Assembly (NCBI GenBank): GCA_946807835.1
Contig: OX327699.1
Location: forward strand, 19,332,014-19,396,013
Origin: Ailanthus altissimus
Taxonomy: Eukaryota > Streptophyta > Magnoliopsida > Sapindales > Simaroubaceae
Direction: 5' to 3'
DNA: 64,000 nt
A program made the position numbers and the translations under genes. The notes under the pieces are model-generated. The model was not told where the DNA came from. It worked only from the letters and a program-made list of their open reading frames with translations, and searched no databases. Position 1 is the first letter of the stretch. Every line of letters begins with the position of its first letter. Of this stretch, positions 23,280-35,760 are shown in pieces.

Positions 23280-26200
23280 TTAGTACATTAAACTTGTCAC
23301 AAAGAAGCGCCTTGTGAGTATGTCAGCTAATTGTTTTTCAGACTTGCAATGCATCAATTGAACATCTACATTCTTTTTAGCTTCTTTTATGGCATGAAAT
23401 TTGATATTTATATATTTTTTTATCTCACGTTGAATAGGATTTTTGGCAAATGAAATGGTTGAATTGTTGTCACACCATAACACAATGGGTTCCTCTTGCA
23501 TATAATCTAGGTCTATTAAAACCTTTCTAATCTATATAGCTTGATTTGAAGTTGCTGCAACAACAATATATTCAGCTTCAGCTGAGGATTAAGCAACTAC
23601 ATCTTGTTTTTTGGAATTCTATGAAAAAATTCCACTCCTAAGTGAAAAAATATACCCAGACATACTTTAGAATCATCTATAGATCCTGCTCAATCACTGT
23701 CAATAAAACCTTCAAGTTTTCCATCACTTCTACAATATTAAATGCTAAGGTCTAAAGTTCCTTTCAGATACCTTATGATTCTTTTACCAACATCAAGATG
23801 TGTCAAACTTTGTGAATGCATGAACCTTGAAAGTGGGCTAGTTGAGAAGATCAAATATGGTCTGGTTGCAATCAAGTAAAGAAGGTTGTCAACCAAATTT
23901 TTGTATTGTGTTACATCTGTCTTTTCATTACCATCAGACTTGGAGAGCTTTTCATTTACAGCAAGTGGAGTTGAAACAGAATTTTAACTCTCTAATTTGA
24001 ATTTTTTTAGCATATCCTTTGCATACTTTCTCTATGAGAGAAAGATTTCATTATTGGATTGCTGCATTTTCATCTCTAAAAAATACCTCATCTCTCCAGG
24101 ATGTGTCATTTCAAAAATTGTAACATACTTTTCTTGAACTTGTTAATTTCTTGAATATCATCACTAGTAACTAACAAATCATCTATATAAAGTGACACAA
24201 TAAGTTTCTTCTCATTGCCACAAGCTTTCATATAAAGAGTATGCTTATTTTGGCTCATCTTGAAATTATTTTAGAGAAAGTGTGCATCAATTTTGTTGTA
24301 CCAAGCTTGTGGAGCCTGTTTCAATCCATACAAGGCTTTATGAAGCCTATAGACTTTATCTTTATGACCTGCAACAATAAAACTATTAAGCTACTCAATA
24401 TAAATTTCTTCTTACAGAAACCCATTTAAAAAAGATGATTTAACATCCAAATGAAAGATCTTCCATTCATATTGAGCTGATAGAGCAATAAGTAATCTAA
24501 TAGTTTAACACTTAGAAATTGGGGCAAATGTATTACCATAATCAACTCCAGCCATTTGTGAATATCCTTTCACAACAAGTCTGGCTTTGTGTTTGTGAAT
24601 GGAGCCATCAAGGTTTAATTTTATCCTATAAACCCATTTGACACCAATCACATGTCTGTCTTTAAGCCTTGAAGTGAGTTCTGAGGTGATATTTTTATTG
24701 ATCATAGCCAACTCCTCATTCATTGCATCATTCCATTCTGTCAGCATTGAAGCTTCTTCAAAGCAAAAAGGCTTATTCACAACAAAACTGTATTTATTTT
24801 ATAAATTTAAGCTAAAGACTTAGTCTTCAATATTGGAGAGTCATATTCATCTTCTTGATCTTCAATATCATTTGCAACTTGATTTTGGTTATCAGTTGTA
24901 ACAGGAATAATTGTCTACTGTGCTGGCTTTACACTTCTTTGAACTTGATTATTTTTCCAATCCTAATATGCAACCTCATTAACTTGAATGTCTTTGTTAA
25001 TTACAATTTTATTTGACTTTATGTTATACACTCTGTAACCCTTAGATCTTGTTGCATAGCTCAAGAAAATTTCCATCTCGGCTTTGTCATCAAATTTGGA
25101 TATCTTGACATCTGCAATATGAGTATAGCAAATTAATCCAAAGGTTTTCAAGTGTTTGACAGTAGGCTTCATTCTTGACTAAGCCTCAATTGGTGTTTTC
25201 CCTTGAACAACTTTAGTTCGTAGCCTATTCAAAAGATATATTGTTGTATAGACAACTTCAACCCAGAAGATTTTTGGTAACTTCTTCTTTGCAATCAAAC
25301 ATCTTGCCATCTCTATAACTGTTCTATTCTTTTTCTCTAAAACTCCATTCTACTTGGAGGTGTAGTTAACAGTCAATTGATGAGTAATTCTCATATCTTC
25401 ACAAAACTTATTAAATTCATTTGAAATGTATTCTTTTTCATTATTTGTTCTCAACATTTTAATCTTGCAGTTACTTTCAGACTTCACCATAGCTCTAAAC
25501 TTTTTTAATAACATTAAAAGCTTGATCTTTGTTTGATAACAAATACACCATGTCATTTTAGTCATATCATCAATAAACAAGATAAAAAAAAAACTTGTTC
25601 TGGTTTAGAGAAGGAACAATCATAAGGCCACACAAGTCAATATGAATAAGCTCAAACTTGTTCTTTGCCCTTGTAATATTATCTGATGAGAAAGACTTTC
25701 TATGCAATTTTTTCACTTGACAGACATCACATAAATCATCACTACAACTGATTGCGACCATGTCCTTGACCATATCATGAAATTGCAAATACTTCACTGT
25801 ATTCATGTTGAAATGACCATATTTTTTGTGCTATAATATCAAATCATCATATTTGGAAACAAGAGCTAAGTGATTTACTTAATTCTAACATACTGGAAAG
25901 CTATCATTATACATTTCAACTTTAACAACTTCAGAATCATTTGAATCTAGTATAGTGCAACCATTAATTTTAAATGAAAGTTAATATTCTCTTTTTAATA
26001 ATTGTGCAACACTAAACAAATTCTGATCCAAATCAAGAATTAGCAGCACATCATGAATTAAATTTAGACCTTTACTAGTGTAAACAGATACTGTACCTCT
26101 TCCTGTAGCCTAAACCATTTCTCTATTTCCAAGCTTGACTTTGGTTTTGTCAGTCCTATCTAGAGAAGTAAACAAGTTTAAGCTGTTGGGATTTGTGCTT

Positions 26201-29200
26201 ACGTGCCATCCCATAATGTATAAATATATAGTGATTGTATTTATACAATTATTATTTCTAATAAAATCGTTAATATTATTTTATTAAATGGTAAGATGCT
26301 TGTAACGTTTTAGACATTGTATGATCTGAAGGAGTTCGGATTTGATCTAAAAGAGTTTATACCAGGGCTAAGAGTTAGCAACGCTAATAGTTATAAACAC
26401 TAAGAGTTAGTGGTACTAAGAGTTAGCAAAATCTAATGAGTTAGAGCCTTGTCTGAAATGAGACAATGACCTGAGAATATATTAGTAATGATATAGCTGC
26501 AATGAGTTGCAGATGGTGCTAAGAAATGTCATTATGCAAGTATGTTCTAAAACATAATGTTCCTGATCTAATTTCATCGATGCGGGTCTATCGGTGAAAC
26601 CCATTAATATAGATTAGTGTATGTCTATATCTGGATGGTCCAGATGGTTAGTCTTAGCAAACCATGAGCTTAGTAGGAAGCTCGTATAGAGATACAGGTA
26701 TTCAGTAAGGACTGGATATTGAACAGACTCATGAAGACATCCAATAGACATCTCATAAAGCCGTCAATGGAAGGTCTTCCGAGTTGAGTAGTATTTGTGG
26801 TCCTTTGACCTGAGCGCCATGGTAGGCTTGTGAGTGATCCACCATGCTTTGGTTCCACACATGTTAGAAACCTTTCATGGTCTGACCGCTGGGTGTCGCT
26901 GGGTACGGTCCGATGCTCATGGAGTTCGGTGTGCGTAGATATGGGATCCATCAGCTCATATGAGTGGGTTGTATATCCTAATGCTCTGAGATTGTATTTC
27001 AGAACTCTTGTGGCCGCAAGCATAAACCTTGGAAAAGATATTCCGGAGGAATAAACAATATCACAAAAGTTTTTGTGGATATTGTTTTATGAAATATAAA
27101 TCTGGAGATAAGTTCGTGGTTGAGCAAATAGAGATTTGACGGTGATGATCTATATCTCTGCTCTTCAAGGATATAAATGATGGAAGGATTATACGAATAT
27201 GTAATAACCTCAACTTGTATGGTCTAACATGCTAATTTGTAATATCCGTAACGTGTGTGTGGGACATTGTTTACGGATGTATGAAGGAGCTCTATATGAC
27301 AAATTAGGTGTGGACCTAGAGAGTCTCACAATATGAAGTATACTCGTTGTGCACTGGGGTAGCGGATTGGATTAAATAGTTCGATCCAATAAATTTCAGC
27401 AAAAGAGAACGATTGTTTAGGGATTCCTCGGATTGTACATTTGTTAAGACTTAATTGTTAAGTACATCACTTAATTAATTAACAAGGGTTGTTAATTAAT
27501 AGAATATTGACAAATGACAAAATTTGTTCCATGATTTGATTTTACCTTTTTACCATTTAACCATGGTAGTAAAAATTAGTAAGGTAAAAAGTAATTATTC
27601 AAAATTATTTTGAATAATTAAATCATATATTATTATTATATTATTAGATAATATTATAATATATATAGATCATGGCATTGTATTTTAATACAATGAGTGG
27701 CCTAGATGTTGGCCATTTAATTACCCATTATAATTAAAGTAATTATAATTATTAGGTAAAGATTAATTTTGGTGGCCATTATTCTAGTGCTTGGTTTAAT
27801 TAATTCTAAATGAGAGACCAACAATAAAATTAGTGGAGCAGTTCATTTTGTTTATTTTGTTTAATCAACGTGTTGAATAAACAAAATGAATTTTTGGCAA
27901 AATAATTGAATTCATTCATTCATTCAATTTTTGGAGAAGAACTTGGCAATGGCAAGGAAGAGAGGTAAGAGAGAGTTCTTTGAGTTTTATTCTTTCAAGT
28001 GTTGAAAAATAAACAAACTTCTCTTCATCTCTTTCTTTAATGGATGGCCAAAATGAATGATATGTAAATGGAGAAAAAGATAATTATTTTGCAAAGAGTT
28101 GTTCAAAATAATTATCATGTAGAAATTGTTTCTAAGATTAATATACAAGAGTTGTATGTTAAAGATTTTTAATTAAAAAAAGAGTTGTATAGAAAATATT
28201 TACCATCTCCATTTAAGAAACAAAAATTGTATTCAAAAGAGTTTGAATACAAGTGCTGAAAATTTTAAACACTAAGCTACCATTCTAGCTCCTTAATCCC
28301 ACCAAAAGTTATGGACTATAATTATTCAACATATACTTCAAGGTGAGCTCTTCACATGGAATATTGAAGAACTTGAAGATTTTGTAAAGCTACCTTCATT
28401 AGGTGAGTATTTTACATTATGTGTTATAATACAATATTGTTCAACATGTTTATATTTGTATAATTGTTATACTTGTTCATATATGTGATATATGTTGTTC
28501 ATCATGTTCATAATTGTATAATTGTTATACTTATGCATATATGTGATATATGTTAAATTTGTTAAAATGGGTGTATTTTGTAACATGCTTCCGCTGCGCA
28601 TATGGTAATTTTTGAAATTACGCATACACTCGTATAATCACACACTCTATGATAAACACCCTACATAAGCCTCTCGCCATGTGGCTAGTATAACCACTAT
28701 CCACGTACTATACATCTTTTGAAGCTAAATAATAAGCTTAAGTAGCCATGAATAAGTGATCTTCATCTTGAGGTTGCTCATTAGTGAAGTTAGCATATTA
28801 TGCATGTTGTGGTTGAGATTGGTTTTACTTGGATCTACAAAATTTCTCTCTATGTCCTCAATTCTTGCAATAGTTTCATTGAATTTATGGCTTTCCCTTA
28901 TACTAGCAATTTTTTGACATATGATTTATTCTTTTATAAGTTGAATAAGAAGGAAACTTTCCATTTACTCCAAATTTAATTGAACTCCCATCCATCTTAC
29001 ATTTTCCCTTTTGATCACCACCTCTTTTTTTATAATTCTGCTTCTTTGGATCATTTTGAAAAGATTGTTTCCCTTTGTGTCTTGCTTGAAATGCACATTC
29101 AGTCACATTATCTATTCTTATAGGAATTCTTTGTTTTTGAGCCTGCAATTTACTGATCATCTAAAAAATAGTCCATTTTTTAATGTCATATGACTCTTCA

Positions 29201-29522
29201 ATAACAAAAATTTTGGCTTTAAATTTTTCAAGCAAGCCAATCAATATTTTTTTTTTACTACTTTATACTTTTACACAACCTCACTACAGAGCCTTATCTG
29301 GTTTACCAATGCTTGTAACTTTAAAGAATAATCTTTGACAGATTCATTCTTCTTCATTTTCAACATTTCAATTTCTCTTTTGAGATTCAATAATTTGACA
29401 AACCTTATTCTTTCACCGCCCTTATGTAATTTTTTGCTCATCCCATATCTCTTTGGAAGTTTCAATATGCATGATACTTGTAAAAATATCATCTGCCAAG
29501 GCTGAGTGTAGACAAGTAACAA
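23280..29522 (-). pseudogene. copia gag-pol pseudogene (minus), interrupted by a nested LTR element
   Basis: In minus-strand order: gag pieces 29522-29271 and 29160-28903, the latter ending in a degraded zinc knuckle STYKRINHMSKNC. After the nested element, the pre-integrase and integrase occupy 25806-25350 (LCDVCQVKKLHRKSF, ELIHIDLCG, RTNNEKEY). The integrase C-terminal part lies at 25172-24963, the reverse transcriptase start at 24780-24505 (WVYRIKLNLDGSIHKHKARL), and RNase H at 23501-23280 (LWCDNNSTISFAKNP, KQLADILTR). Stops and frameshifts separate the pieces. No product is expected. Confidence 0.85.
26184..28665 (+). mobile_element. 2.48-kb TG..CA element with 5-bp TSD, probable solo LTR
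   Basis: It begins TGTTGGGATT and ends AACACCCTACA, with short inverted termini (TGTTGGG against TGTAGGG). It is flanked by a perfect 5-bp duplication TAAGC (26179-26183 and 28666-28670). It lies inside the minus-strand copia. No open frame has recognisable protein content; the small frames at 26670-27054 are not coding. Near the right end is GCTTCCGCTGCGC, a word I associate with the 3' end of some plant LTRs. The length is unusual for a copia LTR, so a non-autonomous element without internal genes is the alternative. An inverted relative lies at about 2560-5038. Confidence 0.85.
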
Positions 29523-29847
29523 CTATATCCCTCTTCAACTTCTCCTTCTCATTTTGCTTCATTTGAGCTATTGTAGGATTAGCTCTCAATGCTGAAACTT
29601 GCTTATCTTGATCAACAATCTCTCATAAACCTAAAAACTTTAAATATGACTTCATTTTAACAATCCATATTTGATAATTCTTTTTAAAAAAATTGAGAAA
29701 CAGCAGAAGTAATATTGCTTTCTGAAGTCATTATTCACTTTAGGTATTTAATCACTCATTTACAAGTGTTTGAATTTTTAAAACTCTCATTGATTTTTTT
29801 TTTATATTTAAACCTCATAGCCTATAAAAATAATACTTTGATACCAA

Positions 29848-30181
29848 TCTTGGTCTTTGGATCAATTATACAACCATAAAAATATTGAATCATAAATATG
29901 AGAAAGAAAAATAAAACACTTGATTTTTCTCTACTGCATTAATCACTTTCACAATTATTGTATTTATAGTAAATAAAATATTTCACATAACACATTATCA
30001 TCCCTTAACACATGAGGTATACACTTCACACCATCATAATTACACATTGGTTAGACACTTTACATTATCATTACAAATACATTAATTAGACACCTCACAT
30101 TATCATTATAAGTATATTATTAAATAAAAGAAACACAAAATTATTACACTTATTAAACTAAAAAAGTTTCACACATTAACA
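29848..30181 (-). repeat. 5' LTR of the minus-strand copia
   Basis: Counterpart of 22866-23238. The primer-binding site lies immediately beyond its inner end. Confidence 0.85.
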
Positions 30182-30896
30182 GTGAACACCATATTTTTTC
30201 TTTTTGCCTTATTTACTTTCTATCGACAACTGAAAATCAACAAGCTCAAAGTTAGTAAACTACAATATTTTTCGACCAATATCCGGTGTTTGATCACGAT
30301 CTATGGAATTACCATTCATGTTGTTGACAATAAAGTAGTGTATAGCTTCAATGGGCTTAATGGAAAATTACCTCCAATAATTAGCATTCATTTCCTTGGT
30401 TTTGAACTTTTATGGTGGTTACTGCAAGAGACAAGTGGGATCTCTCTTTCTTAAGCTTGGATTTTGTACCAATCATTCAAATCCTTTGACTTGTAGGTTT
30501 TCCTCCAAGCTTCGCGAGGTTCAGCTGATGAAGATTTAGAAATGAGGAAATGGTGAATTTATTATCGACTCTTGGTCACGTAGTGCAGAACGACAAAACA
30601 TTATTTTTATCAACACACGGTTGAGTGAAATTTTCTTAATATCATCACACATCTTAATATCATATCCAAATGTTTTTGTCTTTTCATCCTAAATATTCCA
30701 AAGTTCTAGAGTAATTTACATTTGAGACCCCTATAATTTAGGTCCCATTGTGTGGTCCTCGAAATTGCTCTGTTTTTCATATGTTGATGCATATATGGTT
30801 CATTGACATGTTTTTTTACCTTCCACCTTTGGCTATTATTGATCAACAGTTTTCCCCGCTTGCCAACACACAGACATCTTGCTCTCTTATGTATGT

Positions 30897-31132
30897 AATA
30901 TAGACTTGCCCAGTTTTGAATTTTTTTTTCCTTTTCTTTGATTGATACGATTCAGTACTGTTAAGGGAACGTGTGTAAGACATTGATAGTCAAATTTTGA
31001 TTCTAACTTAGAGCAATATAGACTTGCCCAGTTTTGAATTTTTTTTTCCTTTCTTTGATTGATACGATTCAGTACTGTTAACGGAACGTGTGTAAGACAT
31101 TGATAGTCAAATTTTGATTCTAACTTAGAGCA
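30897..31132. repeat. 118-bp near-identical tandem duplication in the P450 pseudogene intron
   Basis: Units 30897-31014 and 31015-31132 both begin AATATAGACTTGCCC and share GAACGTGTGTAAGACATTG. I see two differences between them, a missing T in the second copy and TTAAGG against TTAACG. The copy is therefore much younger than the surrounding retrotransposons. Confidence 0.95.
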
Positions 31133-31749
31133 ACATATGTTTCAGATTATGTTTGTAGCGCGAGTAGAAACAACAGCAATTGCCTCGGAATGGGCAATGT
31201 CACTCTTACTGGATCATCCAAAGGTCAGAGCAGAACTTGCCAAAAATGTTGGAAATGGGCGCATGCTAAATGACTCGGATCTTGTCAATTTCATACCTTC
31301 GTTGTGTCATAAATGAGACGCTTAGATTATATCCTCCGGCACCACTTCTATTACCACATTTATCATCTGAAAACTTCATAGTTGATGGTTACAACATACC
31401 ACGAGGTACGATGCTAATAGTGAATACTTGGGCAACGCATAGGAATCCCAAGGTGTGGGAGGAGCCGGCTAAGTTCGTGCCTGAAAGATTCGAAGCAGTT
31501 TGTAGCGAACGACAGGGATTCAAATATATTCCCTTCGGAATGGGGAGGAGAGCTCGTCCAGGTGCTGCCATGGCTATCCGTACAGTTTCTTTTGCTTTAG
31601 GTTCGCTCATCCAATGCTTTGAGTGGGAAAAGGTTGGGCAAGAGGTGGACATGAGTCAACATTACGGAATATCTCTATCAAAGGCTAAGCCTTTGGTAGC
31701 TATATGCAATCCGCGGCAAAATATGTTTGAACTGCTCTCTCAGCCGTAG

Positions 31750-33120
31750 ATCCTGGTACAGTATAAAATCTTACACAGGGTGCGTGTGCTTCAATCCTCT
31801 CTTGGATTCATTGTTATCTGACATTGGATAGATGACAGATGTGCTCTGCATTTCACGGAATAAAAAATAATATTTGTCGTTATCTTATCACAGCTTCCCA
31901 ATATATACTAAACTTGTGACCACCAAGTGAATGTTAATAAGTTTTTATTTAGTGGAATTATGCCTAGAATCTAGGTTACTAGTTATTGAAAAGTTTTCTT
32001 CATTCACCAAAAACATAGTTGGCCTTCAACCAATTCAAATGCTGCTGATGTGGTAAGAAACATATATATCAGCAACCATGTCAGCTCAGAAAAGGACAAA
32101 CACTCCATTTCAAAACCGTTAGACTCGAGCATTTTTGCCTCACAATCACAGCACCTGAATTTCATATATTTATGAGTTTTTTCTGCAACTTATTCTTTGT
32201 TGTTTTGTAAACAACGAGAAGTTCTGCGAGGACCATAAAAAGAGGTCTTCTCTCTGCATTTTTTTTTTAGCTAACAAAAAAGAGCTTAGTGTTGAAGAAA
32301 ATCAACTTCAGCGCTAATATTTTTTAGAGATTAGTTAGTCTTTTGTATTGATTTCTCTGTTGAGCTTTTATGTATCATAATATTATTATGATTTGGTATT
32401 TAATATTTTAAGAACATATGTACGTTAAAAAGACTTAATTTACAAATAATTAAAAATATAAAAAATTAATACATTAATATAAATAAAAAATAAATTACAA
32501 AATATAATATATACGTGGTTCAATAAAACGCTTATGCCATAGCAGATTTATGATCTAATTTCTTTTATTAATCAGATTACTAAATATCTCTTAAATCACC
32601 ACAATCTTAAGATCTCTTAATATCTTAACTTATAGACCTAAAATATCTCTTAAATCACAATGATCTTAAGATCTCGTAGTGTCTATCATTCTCTATAAGA
32701 GATTTTTATCAAAGAATACAAAAATAACTTGACCTTTCAAAAGATCTATTGGTGTTCCTTTTATTCACAAAAAAAAAAAAATACACCTCTATGGTTCTAT
32801 TATAGTGCACACAAATACTTAATGTCTACCTAATTTTTTTATTCTCTTTTATATTTACATCTTTGATGCTTAAAAATTTTAAGCGATTATAAGAGTTTAT
32901 ATAGTATTCATAAAGGTCTAAAAAACTCTAAACTTAATTGGAACAAAACTCCTTTCGTGTGGGAGTTCAAATCCTACCCAAAGAAGTCAATTCAATCAAA
33001 ACAAGAAATACCAATAAGTTTTTGCTAGAACAGTACTTCTGTGTGAACAGTACTTAACTTTTGACTTTTCATTCTACTCATTCTTCACATTACTTTCGCG
33101 TACTAGACTTTTTATTGACT
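31750..33120. other. Intergenic DNA downstream of the P450 pseudogene
   Basis: No gene is supported. AATAAAAAATAAT near 31860 may be the old poly(A) signal of the P450. A short diverged duplication around 32580-32680 repeats ATCTCTTAAATCAC and CTTAAGATCTC. Confidence 0.5.
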
Positions 33121-33130
33121 TTTTATTTAG

Positions 33131-34146
33131 AGGATAAAGACAAATTTACCCTAATATTTTAGGCTAATTAATAACTTTACCCCCGTTAGATATAAAATAT
33201 CCAATTTTATCATAATCCATTAATTTTTACCATTAATTTTAATGGTGGAAGGGTAAAAATATAATCTAGCCATATAAATAAATTACCCATTAAACACTTG
33301 GCACAATCTTACTCATTTATTGTGTTTTTGAATACGTGGCACAATTTCATCCATTAAGTTAATTTAATATAATTTTAAAAATAAATTTAATAATATGACA
33401 CGTGTTAAAATATCATTAGTACTTTTAGACACGTGTCACTATGTAATTGTTTTAATTTTTAAAAATAATTTGTAAATAAATTAAAAAATTAAAAATAAAA
33501 ACTGACACTGTCGTTGGAAACCGACAACTATTTTTCGGCAACACGCCGATAATAAAAATTTATTAAATTTATATCATTGGACTCCATTTTTTTTTATCTA
33601 CATAGTGGTGAGATCATTTTTGATAAAAAAAAAGACCAAAAAATGATAAAAAATAGTGGAAAGTAGACCAGAAAATAGTCAAAAATAGTGGAGAGTGACG
33701 GCGGCCACTACCACTCTCCACCATTTTGATCATTTTTTGGTCTTTTTTTTATCAGAAATGATCCCACAACTGTGTAGATAAAGAAAAATGAAGTCTAATG
33801 ATATAAATTTAATAAATTTTTATTGTTAGCGTGTCACCGAAAAAGGGTTGCCGGCGGCTGGCCTTTGACAACAGTGTTAGTTTTTATTTTTAATTTATTT
33901 TATTAATAATATAACCAATTATACGATGACACGTGTCATTTGTAACGAATCATACAATGACACGTGTCCATTTATATATTGGAGGTAAAATGGTAAAAGT
34001 ATATTAAATATAAATTTTTCATCCAAATTGTTGGCAAAAATTAACTACAAAAATTAACGGATTAGGGCAAAATTGGGTATTTTATATCTAACAGGGGTAA
34101 AATTATTAATTAGCCTAAAATGTTATGGTAAAATTGTCTTTATCCC
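33131..34146. mobile_element. Mutator-like foldback element (non-autonomous, long TIRs)
   Basis: The left arm starts AGGATAAAGACAAATTTACC, and the right end is its diverged reverse complement. The match holds for at least 110 bp and resumes through most of the 1016 bp, so the element is nearly palindromic about position 33690. It is flanked by a perfect 10-bp duplication TTTTATTTAG (33121-33130 and 34147-34156), within the 9-11 bp range of Mutator-like elements. ACACGTGTCA words occur in both arms. There is no coding capacity. Confidence 0.9.
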
Positions 34147-34156
34147 TTTTATTTAG

Positions 34157-35760
34157 TATTAATTTTAATTCATATCCATACATGATTGTAAAATCACTAA
34201 TTCCAATACTTAGCCATTAATAAATAGCTATGAAGTTTGGATAGTCAAACTTCATTAAGAAATTTAACATGGTATAGAAGTAAAGTTAACAAAATAATGG
34301 GTAACATTAGCTCAAATCATGAGACCAATTCATTAATACTGTCGCATCAGTTGCAATGGCAAGCTCACCTCTAAATCTTATTCAAGCAAATCATTAAACA
34401 CCCCACAGCCAATCTTTTACAGTAAGCACAAAATTGGATAAGAATAATTAAATATCATTTGGAAGACTCAAGTTCTTTCCTTCATTAGTAAGAATGACCT
34501 TGAGAACTTTATTGAAGAATCCATCCTATAACCAAATTGTCTCAACGTTTCAATTGGTAAAAATTAAACTTTTAACACCATAAATAAATATGGAGATAGC
34601 AGAAATATAAGGAGAGAATCAACCTTAAATGGATTTGTACATAGGGGTTAAAATCAGAATAAAAGTGGCATAAGTCAAAGACAAAATGAAGGAAGAAACA
34701 ATTACTCAACCAATAATCAGACACCAAACTTAAATCAAAATTATCAGTCAAAGGGAAAAGAAAACCACAAGAGGACAAAAATAAGCCTAAAGTCACATGC
34801 CAAACTTGTTGAAAGAGGAACCATGATTCCACGAGGCATTTAAGTATGGGCATATATTTAATGAAAATTTTGTGCTTGAAAACAACTTTCAACCTCAAAA
34901 CTCAACCTATATAACTATTCAAGAAGATGATGAAAAAGATGGATGGTACTTGAATAATGGTGCCATTAACCATGTCATCAAAGACAACAACAACCTTTCA
35001 TATAAAGCTCAGTATAGAGTTAAGCATTATAGATAAAACTAAACATTACACATATTAGAAATTGCTACACATTAAACATGTTGGACATTGTTACTTGCCT
35101 ACAATTAAAGACGCACACTTAGATAAAATAGCATTAAGAGATGTTATGTGTATCAACAATCACTAAAAATTTACCATTCAAGAGTTGAAGTCTTTTTTTG
35201 GATCTAGATGACATCCATGTTAAGGTGTTTTCACTTAATGACAATAGAAATGATCCCCAATCATTGTATCTATGGGAGATTTCTTTCTTTCAATGTCATC
35301 TGAAGTGCTTTCACTTTCAAATTTCGCTGATGATTGTTGAGTTCTTGGATATCATAAGATTTGCTCTACCCTAAAACCATTTAAAGGTACATAATTCAAG
35401 AGAATCTCTTTGATAAACCATATGACGCACCCCTATACTTTTTCCCCCTCTACGATATTTTCAACTGCTACAACCCCGCGTGTTAAAAAAATCAAATACT
35501 ATTGGGCTTTCAAGTTGATGAGGAAGTTAAGATGAGAGTTTGAGGCCAAAAAGCCCAATTTTTCCATAAACTCCATTATTATTAGTAGAGAGTAGAGAAG
35601 ACCAAACTTGTTTATGCTTTGTAAACCAATTATGGGGTTTTCGATTTATTGGACTTCCATTACTTTGTGGTCCACAATTGGGTGGGATCACTGTTTGAAG
35701 AATTAATTTCTGGAGAAGGACGTCTCCTATATTACCATTGCGTCTTCCTTAACTTCTTAA
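34157..35760. other. AT-rich intergenic DNA
   Basis: No gene or element could be supported. The minus open frame at 34572-34898 has no recognisable domain and is of ordinary chance length. Confidence 0.5.

Larger units (their letters stand above)
22866..30181 (-). mobile_element. Ty1/copia retrotransposon, minus strand, inserted at the P450 exon 1/intron junction
   Basis: LTRs are 22866-23238 (3' LTR) and 29848-30181 (5' LTR). Read on the minus strand both start TGTTAATGTGTGAAAC and end near CCAACA (CCAAGA in the 5' copy). A tRNA-Met-type primer-binding site TGGTATCAAAG lies at 29841-29851 on the minus strand, and a purine tract CAAGGAAGAG abuts the 3' LTR. Flanking pentamers GTGCG and GTGAA match at 3 of 5, so the target duplication is only suggestive. 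Within the LTRs a word such as TAATGATGGTGTGAAG is repeated several times. A 2.48-kb element (26184-28665) is nested between gag and the integrase. Confidence 0.88.
15880..31749 (+). pseudogene. CYP81-like: CYP81-like cytochrome P450 pseudogene split by two LTR retrotransposons
   Basis: CYP81 enzymes are ER-anchored mono-oxygenases of plant specialised metabolism. Exon 1 begins at ATG 15880: membrane anchor, proline hinge (RNLPPGPFALPIIGH), then the C-helix YGHIWRNLRH. An in-frame TAG at 16522-16524 ends the open frame, but similarity continues (NICDFFPNLEV) to 16610. There a copia element (16611-22743) interrupts it. The coding trace resumes at 22744 and is cut again at about 22865 by a second copia element (22866-30181). 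Exon 2 starts at 31146 after TTCAG, has a frameshift near 31295, then reads [13 protein letters not shown] (ExxR), PERF and the haem loop. In the haem loop the invariant Cys is Arg (codon CGT, 31555-31557), and the I-helix reads ARVETT. It ends at TAG 31747-31749. It is plainly non-functional. Confidence 0.9.

Noticed and set aside
34572..34898. 108-codon minus-strand frame rich in Phe, Leu and Cys
   Set aside because: Composition follows the AT-rich DNA; no signal, domain or gene context.
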